Notes: generated by a model from the letters alone, not told the origin. 64,000 nt of DNA from Fidelibacterota bacterium (GCA_016845785.1 JAERSH010000065.1:32704-96703); one strand, 5' to 3'; shown: positions 19,045-29,708, numbered from the stretch's first letter. Translations and numbers: made by a program.

Positions 19045-20610
19045 TTATTCTTCAGCGAAGGAGCCTTTTGGTTCTTCTAAAAAGATCCAACAGTACAAGA
19101 AGCTGAGAAAGGCACCGCCTGCAATGATGAAGAAAAATGTTTTGGCATCTACTAAAGAATAGATCACGAGATAAACTACGGCACCGACATTTCCGTAAGC
19201 GCCGGCCATTCCGGCAATTTGTCCTGTCATTTTTCGGTTGATCATGGGAATCACAGCAAAAGTGGCCCCTTCTGCTCCCTGGACAAAAATTGATGCCATT
19301 ACGGTAATCACTATAGAAACAATGAGCCATCCCATGCCATCAAACATGGGAACAAGCGTTTGGACGCCATTTTCCACAGGACCCCATTCAGCAATATGTG
19401 CCATCCCTAAAAATCCAAGTGTAATGCCGACCATATAAATCAACATGGTTCGTTTTCGGTTCGCCATCATATCGGATAGAAGTCCACCTAAGGGACGAGC
19501 GAACAAATTCACAAATGCGAAGGATGCTGCAATCACACCAGCTAAAGTTGCTGTCATGATTAGATTACCATCCGAATTGGTGAGATTGGAAAAAGTCGTT
19601 TCAAAAAACCATGGTAACATTGAAACGACTGCAAGTTCTGCACCAAAGTTGGCAAAATAGGTGCTATTTAATGCTGCCACACTAGACCAATGGTATTTTT
19701 CTTTTTCTGGGACACCGGCTTTCAGATAAGGCAAATTCACCTGCAACGTTTTTACCACGTGGGCGATATAGATTATTGTCAGAATTCCGTATACCATAGT
19801 TAGGATGTCACCAGAGATGAGTGGGACACCACCTACTTTAACATTTCCAATCCGCCATGCCAGTACACCCATGGCACCAACCAAAGGAATTGACCACAAT
19901 AAATATTGCCCTAAATCAATCCAAGAAGTGACCATCATGGGTTCAGTTTTCTTTGTTTTGGCAACAGGACGATCATCCGAGTGGTCTTTTACCAAGAAGT
20001 AATACATGATACCGTAAATGAATGACACAGCGGCGTTTACGGCCAAAGCGTAGCGCCATGCGTCACCATCAAAGCTCAGTTGTTCATTAAAAAAGTGTAG
20101 TGCAATCCATGGCATGGTCATGGCAGCCCAAGCAGAACCGAAGTTTCCCCATCCTGCATAAAACCCTTCTGCACGACCAATCATTTTTGGCGGAAACCAA
20201 TTGGCAACCATTTTTATCCCGACTACAAAACCGGCACCGATGGAGCCTAGAACTAACCGAGACACCAACAGTTGTGTAAATGAATTTCCAAAAGCAAAAA
20301 GCCATGCAGGAATGGCCATCAATACCATAAGCCCTGAAAAAACGATTCTCGGACCATAACGATCAATTAGCGCGCCAATGATAATCCGCGCTGGGATGGT
20401 GAGTGCCACGTTGGAAATCGCTAATACTTTCAAATGTTCTTTGGTGAGCCATTGAACATTTTTCAACATGGTGGTCGCCAAAGGGGCCATATTGAACCAA
20501 ACATAAAATGTGATAAAAAACGCAATCCATGTAAAATGAAGGACACGGATTCGCTCTTTCCCGAAATCGAGCAATTCAGGTGTTTGCCGCTTCGATTGAA
20601 TGTTAGCCAT
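19045..20610 (-). CDS. narK: Nitrate/nitrite transporter, NarK1/NasA-like
   Basis: A 521-residue major-facilitator protein with twelve helices and shorter nitrate motifs: FNMAPLATTM in helix one, ALTIPARIIIGALIDRYGPR in helices two and three, and AEGFYAGWGNFGSAWAAMTMP in helix five. This is the NarK1 or NasA type, usually a proton-driven nitrate symporter. It starts at an ATG with an AAAGGA box and follows narI by 27 bases. The pairing of a NarK1-like and a NarK2-like protein is known from nitrate respirers such as Paracoccus (there as a fusion) and Thermus. Confidence 0.88.
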   Translation of the reverse strand: MANIQSKRQTPELLDFGKERIRVLHFTWIAFFITFYVWFNMAPLATTMLKNVQWLTKEHLKVLAISNVALTIPARIIIGALIDRYGPRIVFSGLMVLMAIPAWLFAFGNSFTQLLVSRLVLGSIGAGFVVGIKMVANWFPPKMIGRAEGFYAGWGNFGSAWAAMTMPWIALHFFNEQLSFDGDAWRYALAVNAAVSFIYGIMYYFLVKDHSDDRPVAKTKKTEPMMVTSWIDLGQYLLWSIPLVGAMGVLAWRIGNVKVGGVPLISGDILTMVYGILTIIYIAHVVKTLQVNLPYLKAGVPEKEKYHWSSVAALNSTYFANFGAELAVVSMLPWFFETTFSNLTNSDGNLIMTATLAGVIAASFAFVNLFARPLGGLLSDMMANRKRTMLIYMVGITLGFLGMAHIAEWGPVENGVQTLVPMFDGMGWLIVSIVITVMASIFVQGAEGATFAVIPMINRKMTGQIAGMAGAYGNVGAVVYLVIYSLVDAKTFFFIIAGGAFLSFLYCWIFLEEPKGSFAEE

Positions 20611-20637
20611 TTTTATTTTCCTTTACAAAGAGCTGAC

Positions 20638-21354
20638 TTAAGAATTCTTTTCCGTAGTACGGATTTTTTTCCGATCCCAATTCCACCTGACCACTTGGGT
20701 CTTTCGCCAGAGATAGGGGTTGGGCACCACCAAAGCGTGAACCAATCGTGTGAAGGGGAACAATAGAATAATGGAATAGGCACTGACGATATGGGCCTTC
20801 ACCATAAAGGGCATTGCGGTGATGTAGGTGAGATCCGGAGACAGCTTAATCACGGACCATAAATAGGGCGTTAATGAAGACGCAAACCAACTGGACCCCC
20901 AGCGATAGAAATATGCAGTGTACAATCCTGTAATCACTTGAACTGCGAGAAAGCCCAGCACCCACCAATCCGCTTTGGATGTGACAATCTTTGCCTTGGG
21001 ATTTGAATGACGTCGCAGGACAATATTAATCAGACCGATAAAAGTCATGAGTCCGAAAATGAACATGGATACTTCCATGATGTAGAGCCGCGCAGGAACT
21101 TGATTCCACCATAGGACAGTTTCCGGGAGTAAGAACCAAATAAAATGGGCTGTCAGCACGGCAATGATGCCATAATGAAAAGGCACCAATCCCCAAAAGT
21201 GCTGGCGATTTTCTAAAAATTGGGATGATAAACTGGAATAGGTAAATGCCTTGGATCGATACCGTTGAATGGTGACCAAGAAAAAAGTAAAGATGGTCAC
21301 ATAGGGAAACATGCCAAAGAAAAATGTGTCGAGAAATTGTTTAAACTGATCCAT
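20638..21354 (-). CDS. narI: Respiratory nitrate reductase gamma subunit NarI
   Basis: A 238-residue dihaem cytochrome b with five membrane helices, which oxidises quinol on the periplasmic side and feeds electrons to NarH. Histidine haem ligands are visible in RQHFWGLVPFHYG and in MVKAHIVSAYSIILLFPFTRLVHAL, near the E. coli NarI H56/H66 and H187/H205 positions. Its start overlaps the narJ stop as TAATG, so translation is coupled. The length is close to that of E. coli NarI (225). Confidence 0.93.
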   Translation of the reverse strand: MDQFKQFLDTFFFGMFPYVTIFTFFLVTIQRYRSKAFTYSSLSSQFLENRQHFWGLVPFHYGIIAVLTAHFIWFLLPETVLWWNQVPARLYIMEVSMFIFGLMTFIGLINIVLRRHSNPKAKIVTSKADWWVLGFLAVQVITGLYTAYFYRWGSSWFASSLTPYLWSVIKLSPDLTYITAMPFMVKAHIVSAYSIILLFPFTRLVHALVVPNPYLWRKTQVVRWNWDRKKIRTTEKNS

Positions 21355-21857
21355 TAGGCATCTCCCCCTTCTTTGCCAAATTGATGTTGAAATTGCTCAT
21401 CCATAAACTGAATGACATTTTGATATGGATTGTTGGAATCCTTAAATCCGTCCAAAATTTTTGTCAGCGCCGGTTGGATGTACTGATGAACGAAAGCCTG
21501 TTGATCATCTTCAATTAATCCGTCCAACGCAGCCAGAATATGACTCAAATGATCCGGCAATTCGGATGATTCAGCAATTCCTTGCTCCCGAAGTAATTCA
21601 CGAATTTTGAGCATAAATGCACCTCGCTCATAGGCTTCACCATAGAGATGCCAACCCAAATCCAAGCATGTATTTGGACTCATATCAAATGTTTGGGTGA
21701 ACTTTTCTTGGAGATCAGCAATGGGTGTTTCTGAGACGAAATCTATAAAATCACTTAAGGGCTGAGAGTCATTTTTATTCAAAGATGAAATCGCTGACAC
21801 CGTAGATGACTCCGGGTAGGACACCATGGGAATCCACTCTTTGAATGATCTTCCCAT
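21354..21857 (-). CDS. narJ: Nitrate reductase assembly chaperone NarJ
   Basis: A 167-residue all-helical chaperone of the NarJ/TorD group that loads the molybdenum cofactor into NarG before membrane docking. Visible family blocks are DLGWHLYGEAYERGAFMLKIRELL and the following LPDHLSHILAALDGL. It is encoded between narH and narI with TAATG overlaps at both ends, the usual nar order. It is not a subunit of the mature enzyme. Confidence 0.9.
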   Translation of the reverse strand: MGRSFKEWIPMVSYPESSTVSAISSLNKNDSQPLSDFIDFVSETPIADLQEKFTQTFDMSPNTCLDLGWHLYGEAYERGAFMLKIRELLREQGIAESSELPDHLSHILAALDGLIEDDQQAFVHQYIQPALTKILDGFKDSNNPYQNVIQFMDEQFQHQFGKEGGDA

Positions 21858-23347
21858 TACATCCCCCGTGCCGGCGCATCGCGAAAACCAAATCCGGCCG
21901 TTTGTTTATGTTCAAGGGGATCTTTCATCATTTCGATGGCTTCTTCTCGGTGTGCGGCCGGAATAACAAATCGATCGTCAAAGGTACACAATGATGTAAG
22001 TTTGTAAATATTGTCTGCTTCAGTCGGATTACAATCAGATTCCAATAATGCTTTTTCCGCTTCCAAAAGATCAATATCCCCTACCGTAACCGCACGGCGA
22101 TAGGCACGGATGGCCGATTGTTTTTTCAGCACATAACGGAGATGGCTTTCATTGCCACCGCCAAACATGGATGCCAAATATTTGATGGGAGCCCGGGCTT
22201 TATCAAAATCGGGGAAATATTCATCATTAATATTTCGTACCGATTCCCCTTCTTGAGCGGACATAACCGGTAACATGGGTGGCACATAAAACAACATGGG
22301 CAATGTGCGATATTCCACATGGGGTGGCAGTGCGATTCCCCAATCCTTTACGAATTTATAGACAGGAGATTCCTGTGCTGCTTTGATGGTAGAATCAGCA
22401 ATTCCGTTCTTTGTGGCTTCACGAATTACATTTTCATCGAATGGATCCAAAATCATTTCACGCTGTGCATCCACCAATTCGTGATCCGGACGTTTCGCTG
22501 TCTCTTCTATTTTTTCTGCATCATATAGCAAAACACCCAAATAGCGAATCCGACCCACACAAGAATGAAAACATGCCGGCGCTTGCCCCGTTTCTACTCT
22601 TGGGAAACAAAGAATACATTTTTCAGATTTTCCCGTATTCCAGTTGTAATAAGTTTTTTTGTAAGGGCATGCTGTTATGCAAGACCGCCACGCACGACAC
22701 CGCTCCTGATCTAGCAACACAATTCCATCTTCGCCCCGTTTATACAATGCGCCTGATGGACAAGATGCCACACAAGATGGGTTCACACAATGGTTACAAA
22801 TCCGCGGGAAATAAAACATCATTAGCCGTTCGATGGCAAACAATTGATCCCGCTGCTCTTCAGACAACACATCCAAATTGATATCATTTTCTGCATAAAG
22901 TGGTGACCCGGACAAATCGTCATCCCAGTTGGGCCCAGCTTCAATATTCATATATTCACCGGTGACCATAGAAACCGGTTTTGCCGTCGGTTGATCATCC
23001 CCTGCCGGTGCGTCAAACAATTCTTTATATTTGTAAGTCCACGGTTCGTAATAGTCATCCAAAGTGGGCATGTCTGTGTTATGGAAAATATTGGTAATGG
23101 TTTTCCGCTTGGATGTGGATTTAAGTTTGAGCTCGCCGTCCACCAATTCCCAGCCACCTTTGTACTGGTCTTGATCTTCCCAACGTGTTGGAAACCCCGT
23201 TCCGGGTTTGGTTTCCACATTGTTCCACCACATATATTCTGTCCCTTTTCGGTCGGTCCAGATATTTTTACAAGCGATGCTGCAGGTGTGACATCCAATA
23301 CATTTATCGAGATGAAATACCATTGAAATTTGACTTCTAATATCCAT
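21857..23347 (-). CDS. narH: Respiratory nitrate reductase beta subunit NarH
   Basis: A 496-residue iron-sulfur subunit carrying one [3Fe-4S] and three [4Fe-4S] clusters. The first group is CIGCHTCSIACK near residue 16. Others are CNHCVNPSCVASCP, CRAWRSCITACPYKK and CILCFPRVETGQAPAC. The tryptophan in CRAW replaces a cysteine, marking the [3Fe-4S] site as in E. coli NarH. It passes electrons from NarI to NarG on the cytoplasmic face. It starts 43 bases after narG and overlaps narJ by one base. Confidence 0.96.
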   Translation of the reverse strand: MDIRSQISMVFHLDKCIGCHTCSIACKNIWTDRKGTEYMWWNNVETKPGTGFPTRWEDQDQYKGGWELVDGELKLKSTSKRKTITNIFHNTDMPTLDDYYEPWTYKYKELFDAPAGDDQPTAKPVSMVTGEYMNIEAGPNWDDDLSGSPLYAENDINLDVLSEEQRDQLFAIERLMMFYFPRICNHCVNPSCVASCPSGALYKRGEDGIVLLDQERCRAWRSCITACPYKKTYYNWNTGKSEKCILCFPRVETGQAPACFHSCVGRIRYLGVLLYDAEKIEETAKRPDHELVDAQREMILDPFDENVIREATKNGIADSTIKAAQESPVYKFVKDWGIALPPHVEYRTLPMLFYVPPMLPVMSAQEGESVRNINDEYFPDFDKARAPIKYLASMFGGGNESHLRYVLKKQSAIRAYRRAVTVGDIDLLEAEKALLESDCNPTEADNIYKLTSLCTFDDRFVIPAAHREEAIEMMKDPLEHKQTAGFGFRDAPARGM

Positions 23348-23390
23348 ATTTAATTTGTTCTGTTAGGTTGGTTGGTTGAAGAAATCATAA

Positions 23391-26300
23391 CTACCAGTTC
23401 AGGATAGGTAGTTTTCGTACCATGATGAAAGTGTCTCGATTGGCACCTGTTGGCCCCCAATAATTGAAGTGATAAGTAAACTGGCCATAACCACCTACCA
23501 TCAAATTGGGTTTCAACCGCGCTCGTGTCAGACTGTTATTCATTCCCGCACGTTTATTGCCACGCAAAGGTGATTTTGGTACAGACAGTGTCCGTTCCGT
23601 TGCATGATAAATAATCACAATGCCCCGTGGGATTCGCGCACTCACATTGGCACGTGTCACCACGACACCATTATCATTGTACACTTCTACCCAGTCATTA
23701 TCCACAATACCCAATTCTTCTGCATCTTTATCATTGATCCAGAACGGCTCCACACCACGGCTTAACGTGGACATACGGTGGTTGTCTCCATAGGTGGAAT
23801 GGATATGCCATTTCCCGTGGGGTGTGAGATAGTTAAACACCTTGGTTGGATGCTCACTTTCACTAACGGTCAATTCTGCATATTGAGTGGGTGTTGGTTT
23901 CGGTTTATAAGTAGGTAAATGTTCACCAAATTGGATATAACCGGGGTGATCCAAATAAAATTGTTGGCGACCTGTCAAAGTACGCCATGGTACCAACCGT
24001 TCTACATTGTAAGTAAATGGAGAATAGGCGCGACCATTTTCTGTCAACCCGGACCACATGGGGCTGTTCAGCAATCGTCTTGGCTGGGAGCAAAGATCAT
24101 CAAAATCCACACGTGAGCCCCGGTTCTTCTCTGCTAAATCCGCTAAGACTAATCCGGTTTTTGCTTCCATATTTTTATAAGAGCGATAGGCCAATTCACC
24201 GTTGGTTACGGTGGCCAAAGTCAATACAGTATTGGCAACGTGTCGTGCTTCCCGAAGAGATGGATAGGTATTTCCATCCCATTCTTCGGTTGGATGTTCA
24301 TCCATGAGCCGTTCATATTCATCTTTGACTTGGTAACCGGTCCCGTGAGCACCCAACCCATTTTTTGGAATGTTAGGACCGTATGAAATAAATTGTTTAT
24401 AGACATTTTTATAATCCCGACTCACCACTTTCATCCCTGACATTGTCTTGCCTGGGATTGCATCGGTCTCGCCCTTAATCCAATCTTTGATTTCTTTTTG
24501 GGCGATTTCAGCCGGCGTATCGTGAGCCAATGGGACGGAGACTAAATCTTCTACAGAATCAGGAAAATGCTTTTTCGCCAATTCAGAAAAGGATTCCGAA
24601 ATGGCTTTGAAAATATCCCAATCACTTTTGGATTCCCATGCTGGTGGCACTGCTTCTTGCAGCGGATGAATAAAACTGTGCATGTCTGTAGAATTCAAAT
24701 CGTCTTTTTCGTACCATGTGGCTGCGGGTAGAACAATATCCGAATAAAGGGCAGACGTATCCATTCTGAAATTGAGATCAACCACCAAGTCCATTTTTCC
24801 TTGGGGCACTTTATCGTGCCAAACCACTTCTTCTGTGGACCCTTCCGCAAAATTGCTGTCAGACACTTGATTGGTGTGTGTGCCAAGATAATGATCTAAA
24901 AAGAATTCGTGACCTTTGGCGCTACCCCCGATGGCATTCCCCCGCCAAACGAACCATACGCGTGGAAAATTGGCAGCGTTGTCCGGGTCTTCGATGGAAT
25001 ATTTCAATTCCCTATTTCTTAATTTTTCTACAACGTGATCTACCACACCTTTTTCATCCACAGCGCCGTTTTCTCTTGCTTCTGCCACAAGGTCAATGGG
25101 GTTCGCTTCAAATTGGGGATAAAATGGGAGCCAACCGTTCCTTACCGCTTTCACGTTCACATCAATGGTATGTCCCTTTGCAAGACTATTTTCCGGTTGA
25201 TGCTTGGGAACAGTGTGATAATCGGTGAATCCTTTTTCATATCGCCATTGGTCCGAATGGACATAATGCCAACTGGGTGTATTTTGAAGTCTCGATGGAC
25301 CAAACCAATCCTTCGCCAATGCAATGGATGCCCAGGATTCGCCTGGGGCCAATTTTTCCTGCCCTACATAATGGGCTAAACCGCCGCCATTTTTTCCAAT
25401 ACATCCTGTAAACATGAGCGCATGAATAGCAGCACGATAAATCAAATTTGCATGATACCAGTGATTGATGCCAGCGCCAATAATGACGGTGCATTTTCCA
25501 CCCGTATTCATGGCCGTACCTGCCCATTCCCGCGCAAACCGAATTAATGTGTCGGGAGAAATTGCAGTATATTTTTCTGCCCAGGCCGGAGTGTATAAAT
25601 CATCCGATTCATAATTTTCTGGATAGCCTTCCAATCCACGGCCCACACCATATTGCGCCATGAGTAAATCATAAACGGTGGCCACAGGAACTTTACCATT
25701 TACGGTTTCAATATATTTGATCGGCACCTTTCGAAGGTTGGTTTCCCCTTCGGCAAAATTGTCTAACTCGATGTCCATCAATTCGTCATAATCATTTAAA
25801 AAGGAAAGCTGTGGATCGATTTTTGAACCGTCCACATTGTCCTCTAATTTAAGATTCCACTTGCCTTTATTTTCTTCTGCCCAGCGATTGCCCACAGAGC
25901 CCATGGGGACTTTCGTTCTCTGTTCATTTTCATCCCACATGAGAAACTGCCAATCTCCATTTTCGATATTTTTATACTGATTGAGTCGATTGGCCCGGAG
26001 CATTTGATCGGGACGATTTACATCATTATTATTTTTGATCTCCACCAAGAAAGGTGAATCGGTATATTTCTTGGAATAATTAAGAAAATCTTCGATCGGG
26101 TTTTCATGATGAAATTCTTTCAATATCACATGATTCACCGCCATCCAAAATGCGCCATCCTGTCCTGCATTTACTGGAATCCATTCATCCGAAAATTTCG
26201 AAACTTGAGAAAAATCAGGAGAGAACACCACCATCTTCGTTCCATTGTGGCGTGCTTCTGCGGCAAAGTGCACATCAGGCGTCCGCGTCATATTTAGGTT

Positions 26301-27035
26301 CGCTCCCATGACAGCAATCATCTTGGAATTATACCAATCGGCAGATTCTTGGACGTCGGTCTGCTCACCCCATGTTTCCGGAGACGCATTGGGGAGATCG
26401 CAATACCAATCATAAAATGAAAGGGAGACACCACCCACCAATTGCATGAGCCGTGCACCGGCAGCGTAGCTCACCATAGACATAGCTGGGATGGGTGAAA
26501 AACCTGCAATCCTATCGGGGCCGTGTTCTTTAATTGTGTGCACCATAGATGCAGCAATCAATTCTTTTACATCTTTCCAACCTACACGGCGGAACCCACC
26601 CTTCCCACGGGCTTCTTGCCAGCGTTTCCGTTTACCCGGATCGGTTACCATGAAATGCCATGCTTCTGCAGGGTCCGCATATTCAGACCGCGCTTCTTTC
26701 CAGAGATCCAACAGGATGCCACGGATATAAGGGTACTTCACTCGAAGGGGGCTATACAAATACCAGGAGAATGAAATACCACGTTGACAGCCACGGGGCT
26801 CATAAGGCGGAATTCCGTTTTCTAATTTTGGGTAATCCAAGCCCTGCATTTCCCAAGTAACGATACCGTCTTTCACGTGAATCTGCCATGTGCAACTTCC
26901 GGTACAATTCACACCGTGTGTGCTGCGGACGACTTTATCGTATTGCCAACGGTTGCGGTAAAATTCTTCCCATTTTCTATTTTTCGGTTCGATTTCATCC
27001 CGGATCCAGGATAAGGTGCCTTTCTTATTACTCAT
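23391..27035 (-). CDS. narG: Respiratory nitrate reductase alpha subunit NarG
   Basis: A 1214-residue molybdenum bis-MGD catalytic subunit that reduces nitrate to nitrite. The FS0 cluster site is H40, C44, C48 and C83 ([11 protein letters not shown], then RGCQRG). The block [20 protein letters not shown] at 208-227 contains the Mo-coordinating aspartate of E. coli NarG. The N-terminus shows no twin-arginine signal, so the enzyme should face the cytoplasm, unlike the periplasm-facing archaeal and Nitrospira-type nitrate reductases. It overlaps the upstream diheme cytochrome by one base. The sequence is full length and intact. Confidence 0.97.
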   Translation of the reverse strand: MSNKKGTLSWIRDEIEPKNRKWEEFYRNRWQYDKVVRSTHGVNCTGSCTWQIHVKDGIVTWEMQGLDYPKLENGIPPYEPRGCQRGISFSWYLYSPLRVKYPYIRGILLDLWKEARSEYADPAEAWHFMVTDPGKRKRWQEARGKGGFRRVGWKDVKELIAASMVHTIKEHGPDRIAGFSPIPAMSMVSYAAGARLMQLVGGVSLSFYDWYCDLPNASPETWGEQTDVQESADWYNSKMIAVMGANLNMTRTPDVHFAAEARHNGTKMVVFSPDFSQVSKFSDEWIPVNAGQDGAFWMAVNHVILKEFHHENPIEDFLNYSKKYTDSPFLVEIKNNNDVNRPDQMLRANRLNQYKNIENGDWQFLMWDENEQRTKVPMGSVGNRWAEENKGKWNLKLEDNVDGSKIDPQLSFLNDYDELMDIELDNFAEGETNLRKVPIKYIETVNGKVPVATVYDLLMAQYGVGRGLEGYPENYESDDLYTPAWAEKYTAISPDTLIRFAREWAGTAMNTGGKCTVIIGAGINHWYHANLIYRAAIHALMFTGCIGKNGGGLAHYVGQEKLAPGESWASIALAKDWFGPSRLQNTPSWHYVHSDQWRYEKGFTDYHTVPKHQPENSLAKGHTIDVNVKAVRNGWLPFYPQFEANPIDLVAEARENGAVDEKGVVDHVVEKLRNRELKYSIEDPDNAANFPRVWFVWRGNAIGGSAKGHEFFLDHYLGTHTNQVSDSNFAEGSTEEVVWHDKVPQGKMDLVVDLNFRMDTSALYSDIVLPAATWYEKDDLNSTDMHSFIHPLQEAVPPAWESKSDWDIFKAISESFSELAKKHFPDSVEDLVSVPLAHDTPAEIAQKEIKDWIKGETDAIPGKTMSGMKVVSRDYKNVYKQFISYGPNIPKNGLGAHGTGYQVKDEYERLMDEHPTEEWDGNTYPSLREARHVANTVLTLATVTNGELAYRSYKNMEAKTGLVLADLAEKNRGSRVDFDDLCSQPRRLLNSPMWSGLTENGRAYSPFTYNVERLVPWRTLTGRQQFYLDHPGYIQFGEHLPTYKPKPTPTQYAELTVSESEHPTKVFNYLTPHGKWHIHSTYGDNHRMSTLSRGVEPFWINDKDAEELGIVDNDWVEVYNDNGVVVTRANVSARIPRGIVIIYHATERTLSVPKSPLRGNKRAGMNNSLTRARLKPNLMVGGYGQFTYHFNYWGPTGANRDTFIMVRKLPILNW

Positions 27036-27871
27036 TATAAATTTCCTTTAATCATTTTTCTTCTCACGGATCGGAGACGATTCCCCCAAAATAAATCAAA
27101 TAAAATCAGGACGATGGCCAGTCCGACAAATCCAAAGATGAGAAAATTGAAATCGTGCATTCCTGCTTCTGCAACATTCATTGAAGCCTTATCTTTAAAG
27201 AAGGCCACTAAGGGGAGTACTTCTGACTCATCAATCGGATGTTTGGCATAGATTGGTCCCATGGTCTCACTGGCAGGACTTGAAAGCCAAGCCGCCAAGG
27301 CAGTTTTTCCACCCAATCGCCCATATACATCGGTCAGATCTGGACCCAATAAACCACCACCCAACTTGCCTTCACCGGCAATAGAATGACATGCAATACA
27401 CGTGGGGCCATTATTTTCGAAAGGCATTTCGCCAACAAACAAAGCGCGACCTTTCACAATATCACTTGGGGTCAGTGGACTGTCAGCAAGGGTTGAACCC
27501 CCAAAGACTGATTTTTCTTTCGCTGATTCTTCTTTAATAAAATCAACTAAACTTTGAATAATAAATGGTGTCAGTCCCCCCACTTTTGGCATAATGACAC
27601 CGCGGGATTCTTCCACAATTTGACGTGCGTACAAATCACCGGAATTGATAACAGCCAACGGATCTTCAATAAAATCTTTGATCCATTGCTCATCCTTCCG
27701 TTCGTGGATATTTTTTAAATCCGGTCCGGTAAGGCGTCCGCCGCCAATGGTATGGCAACTGGCACAATTTTGTTTATAGAATTGCTGGACATCTTGACTA
27801 ATGACTCCAGAAGTCCACATTAATCCTAATACGAGAATTGGAATGAGTTTTTTCATAATTACAGAATTCAT
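27035..27871 (-). CDS. Membrane-anchored dihaem cytochrome c of the nar operon (NarC-like)
   Basis: A 278-residue protein with a signal peptide ([17 protein letters not shown]), two class-I cytochrome c domains with CASCH near residue 36 and CIACH near residue 154, and a C-terminal membrane helix (about 246-266) followed by basic residues. Placed directly before narG, it resembles in layout and position NarC of the Thermus nar operon, a dihaem cytochrome tied to the reductase. It could pass electrons from NarI or quinol to periplasmic acceptors. The ATG follows the Rrf2 stop with no gap. A second ATG five codons later would give a shorter signal. Confidence 0.8.
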   Translation of the reverse strand: MNSVIMKKLIPILVLGLMWTSGVISQDVQQFYKQNCASCHTIGGGRLTGPDLKNIHERKDEQWIKDFIEDPLAVINSGDLYARQIVEESRGVIMPKVGGLTPFIIQSLVDFIKEESAKEKSVFGGSTLADSPLTPSDIVKGRALFVGEMPFENNGPTCIACHSIAGEGKLGGGLLGPDLTDVYGRLGGKTALAAWLSSPASETMGPIYAKHPIDESEVLPLVAFFKDKASMNVAEAGMHDFNFLIFGFVGLAIVLILFDLFWGNRLRSVRRKMIKGNL

Positions 27872-28336
27872 TTATGATGTTAGTATGAATGAATGGTTGG
27901 TTTTTAATCCGGGCAAATAGTTTCGATCAATCACATCCTGCGCAAGGTTTTCCAATGTTTCTGATTCCATGAGTTCATAAACTTGAGTTATTACATCGCT
28001 CCACCGATGGTGAAATGGACATGGGTATTCTTTTGTACAAGAATCATACCCGAAGCCACATTTAGGGATGATAGATTCTGGCCCATCGACCGCAAATAAG
28101 ATATCATTAATAAAAATTTCATTCGCAGGTTTTGACAATCGAATCCCTCCATTTCGTCCCCGCGTTGATTTAATTAAATGATGTTTCCTTAATGTCCGAG
28201 TAATTTTGGATAAAAAGCTTTGGGGGATATTGTATGCTTCAGCGATCTCAGAAACCATGGTGAGGTTTTCTGCTTCTTTGACCGCTAAATAGATCATGGA
28301 CTGGATGGCATATTTAGCTGATTTTGAATATAACAT
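27872..28336 (-). CDS. Rrf2-family Fe-S regulator of the nar operon
   Basis: A 154-residue Rrf2 regulator closely related to the copy at 3495-3947 (shared MLYSKSA.YAIQ.MIYLA start, and LSKI with RGRNGGI in the DNA-binding part). The three cysteines have the same C-x6-C-x5-C spacing, ending CPFHHRW, suited to an Fe-S cluster. It is the first gene of the nar operon and its stop touches the start of the dihaem cytochrome gene. NsrR-like NO sensing is plausible because nitrate respiration makes NO and RIC is in the same transcript, but iron or redox sensing cannot be excluded. Confidence 0.9.
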   Translation of the reverse strand: MLYSKSAKYAIQSMIYLAVKEAENLTMVSEIAEAYNIPQSFLSKITRTLRKHHLIKSTRGRNGGIRLSKPANEIFINDILFAVDGPESIIPKCGFGYDSCTKEYPCPFHHRWSDVITQVYELMESETLENLAQDVIDRNYLPGLKTNHSFILTS

Positions 28337-28399
28337 TTATTCAGATATGATTATCTCGTTTAAAGATTACAATGAATAGGTAAAGTGAATCAAGCTTTT

Positions 28400-28421
28400 A
28401 TTAGGATATTATCATCCTTTT
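28400..28421. promoter_or_regulatory. Imperfect inverted repeat upstream of Rrf2-nar operon
   Basis: The sequence ATTAGGA, eight bases, then TCCTTTT lies 64-85 bases upstream of the Rrf2 start. Its perfect core arms are AGGAT and ATCCT. It resembles the perfect ATTAGGA-N8-TCCTAAT repeat at 34172-34193 in front of the Rieske/octaheme operon, agreeing at 16 of 22 positions when that site is read on the minus strand. It overlaps the stop codon of the upstream gene, so a weak terminator hairpin is the other reading. Confidence 0.35.
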
Positions 28422-28903
28422 TTTGGGTTATTTGGAATTTTTCTTAAAATCAAACCTGCTGCTGTGAGCTTTGGCCCCTCCTTAAGAAGAATACCGCCAC
28501 TCGTGTGAAGTCCCCCTTCAAGGCCGGTTTCACGGAAATTAAATAAAAGATATTGCAGAGACTTTCGAGTGATATTTTCATTTTTAATCATCGCCCCTTC
28601 CAAATTTCCGGAAATGCGATAATGACTGTTTCCGAGTAACCTTAAAATCCAGTGGTTATTTTCTAACCGACCATCTTTTAATACCGCATCACCGATTCGC
28701 CCCGTGACTTCACCATTTGATTTAATATGAATATGAATTGGAAGTGAATCCTGTTTTACCCAGGTCACTATAATTTTAGCTTGCCCCTTCCAACTCCCAA
28801 TCAATGAATCTGTTGGAACAAGTTGGTTACCGTATCCAATGGAGGTCAATAAAAATAAAATCCGTATTAACCCCCTTTGAAAACGAGAGGCATTTCTTTG
28901 CAT
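28412..28903 (-). CDS. Secreted hypothetical protein
   Basis: A 163-residue protein with a hydrophobic N-terminus (GLIRILFLLTSIGYG) that looks like a signal peptide. The mature part is predicted to be beta-rich, with SLIGSWKGQAKIIVTWV and a repeated pattern of alternating hydrophobic residues, as in small lipocalin-like or copper-resistance NlpE-like barrels. I do not recognise a family and there are no cysteines or metal motifs. It lies 14 bases after the DsrE-like gene and is the last gene of that run, so it may share its transcript. No confident function. Confidence 0.55.
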   Translation of the reverse strand: MQRNASRFQRGLIRILFLLTSIGYGNQLVPTDSLIGSWKGQAKIIVTWVKQDSLPIHIHIKSNGEVTGRIGDAVLKDGRLENNHWILRLLGNSHYRISGNLEGAMIKNENITRKSLQYLLFNFRETGLEGGLHTSGGILLKEGPKLTAAGLILRKIPNNPKKG

Positions 28904-28917
28904 TGGCTGAAAAGGGA

Positions 28918-29385
28918 TCAGGTGAAAATCACCTTGGCATCATCCGTTTTTTCATAAAACTCCCCAACGGTCAGGACCCCCTTCACCCTTTCATCCAAAT
29001 CATCCTGCTTTAAGTGAAACATATCCATGGCCAATTTGCAGGCATAGATTTCTGCTCCGGCATCGTCCAGCATTTCAATGAATTCATCCACATGGGGAAT
29101 ATCCAATTTATCCATTTCTTTCATCATCATATGCGTCGCCAACTTGGACATTCCTGGTAGTCCGCCCAACATGGTTGGAATATGCATGGCAGGGTTACCC
29201 ACTGTGGCCACTTGGATATTTTTCATTTTATCCTTTGTAATTGCCTCCAATCCAAAGAAAGTGAAAAAAAGCATCGCATCCATACCTTCCATTCGAGCGC
29301 CATTGGCCAAAATCAATGCTGGATAAATTCCATCCAGTGAACCCCTGGAACAGATTATTGCGATTTTTTTCGATGATTGATCCAT
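28918..29385 (-). CDS. DsrE/DsrF-like (DsrE2) sulfur-relay family protein
   Basis: A 155-residue protein starting at MDQSSKKIAIICSRGSLDG. The ATG at 29383-29385 is chosen because AGGAGG stands five bases upstream. It has the DsrE2 pattern: the early CSRGSLDG loop, the methionine-rich stretch around MLFFTFFGLEA, and AEIYACKLAMDMF near residue 120 with the second conserved cysteine. Family members carry persulfide sulfur on a cysteine or act as membrane-linked sulfur carriers. It follows the TusE/DsrC-like gene, so the pair probably exchange sulfur. Confidence 0.82.
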   Translation of the reverse strand: MDQSSKKIAIICSRGSLDGIYPALILANGARMEGMDAMLFFTFFGLEAITKDKMKNIQVATVGNPAMHIPTMLGGLPGMSKLATHMMMKEMDKLDIPHVDEFIEMLDDAGAEIYACKLAMDMFHLKQDDLDERVKGVLTVGEFYEKTDDAKVIFT

Positions 29386-29399
29386 GATATCCTCCTTTA

Positions 29400-29708
29400 T
29401 TAAATGCATCCGTGGGGCTTTTTAACACCTGCGATCCGTGCCGCTTTTTTACCCGGTCCTCCGGGAAACAACTGATATAGTTCCTTGGTTGGGAATCCAT
29501 GGACTTTAGTCAGCCGGCGAAGGGTTGGTGCTTCTCCTTTTTCGGCAAATTCACCCCGAATGGCATAAATCACCTCCAAATGGCGTGAAGTCAGATCATA
29601 GATTCCTTCTTCTTCAGCCATTGTCTTCGCTAAATCTTCTGACCAATGTTCGTGGTTTTCCAAATAGCCTTCATCGTCAAATTTGACCTTTTCAATATAT
29701 TCAGGCAT
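29400..29708 (-). CDS. tusE: TusE/DsrC-like sulfur-relay protein
   Basis: A 102-residue member of the DsrC/TusE family. Family blocks are FDDEGYLENHEHWSEDLA and LTSRHLEVIYAIRGEF. The C-terminal arm is LFPGGPGKKAARIAGVKKPHGCI. Only the penultimate cysteine (C101) is present; the second cysteine of true DsrC, in the KGAC segment, is an alanine/arginine here. This is the TusE-type arrangement, so the trisulfide chemistry of dissimilatory DsrC is not expected. The gene has a strong GGAGGAG box and follows the SQR-like gene by 14 bases. Confidence 0.85.
   Translation of the reverse strand: MPEYIEKVKFDDEGYLENHEHWSEDLAKTMAEEEGIYDLTSRHLEVIYAIRGEFAEKGEAPTLRRLTKVHGFPTKELYQLFPGGPGKKAARIAGVKKPHGCI

Noticed and set aside
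22411..22881. A 156-residue frame on the plus strand inside narH
   Set aside because: It is antisense to the Fe-S cysteine motifs of narH. Its histidine- and proline-rich composition is what the reversed motif yields.
29400..29708. Dissimilatory DsrC
   Set aside because: Only the penultimate cysteine is present; the second cysteine of DsrC is missing and no dsrAB lies nearby.
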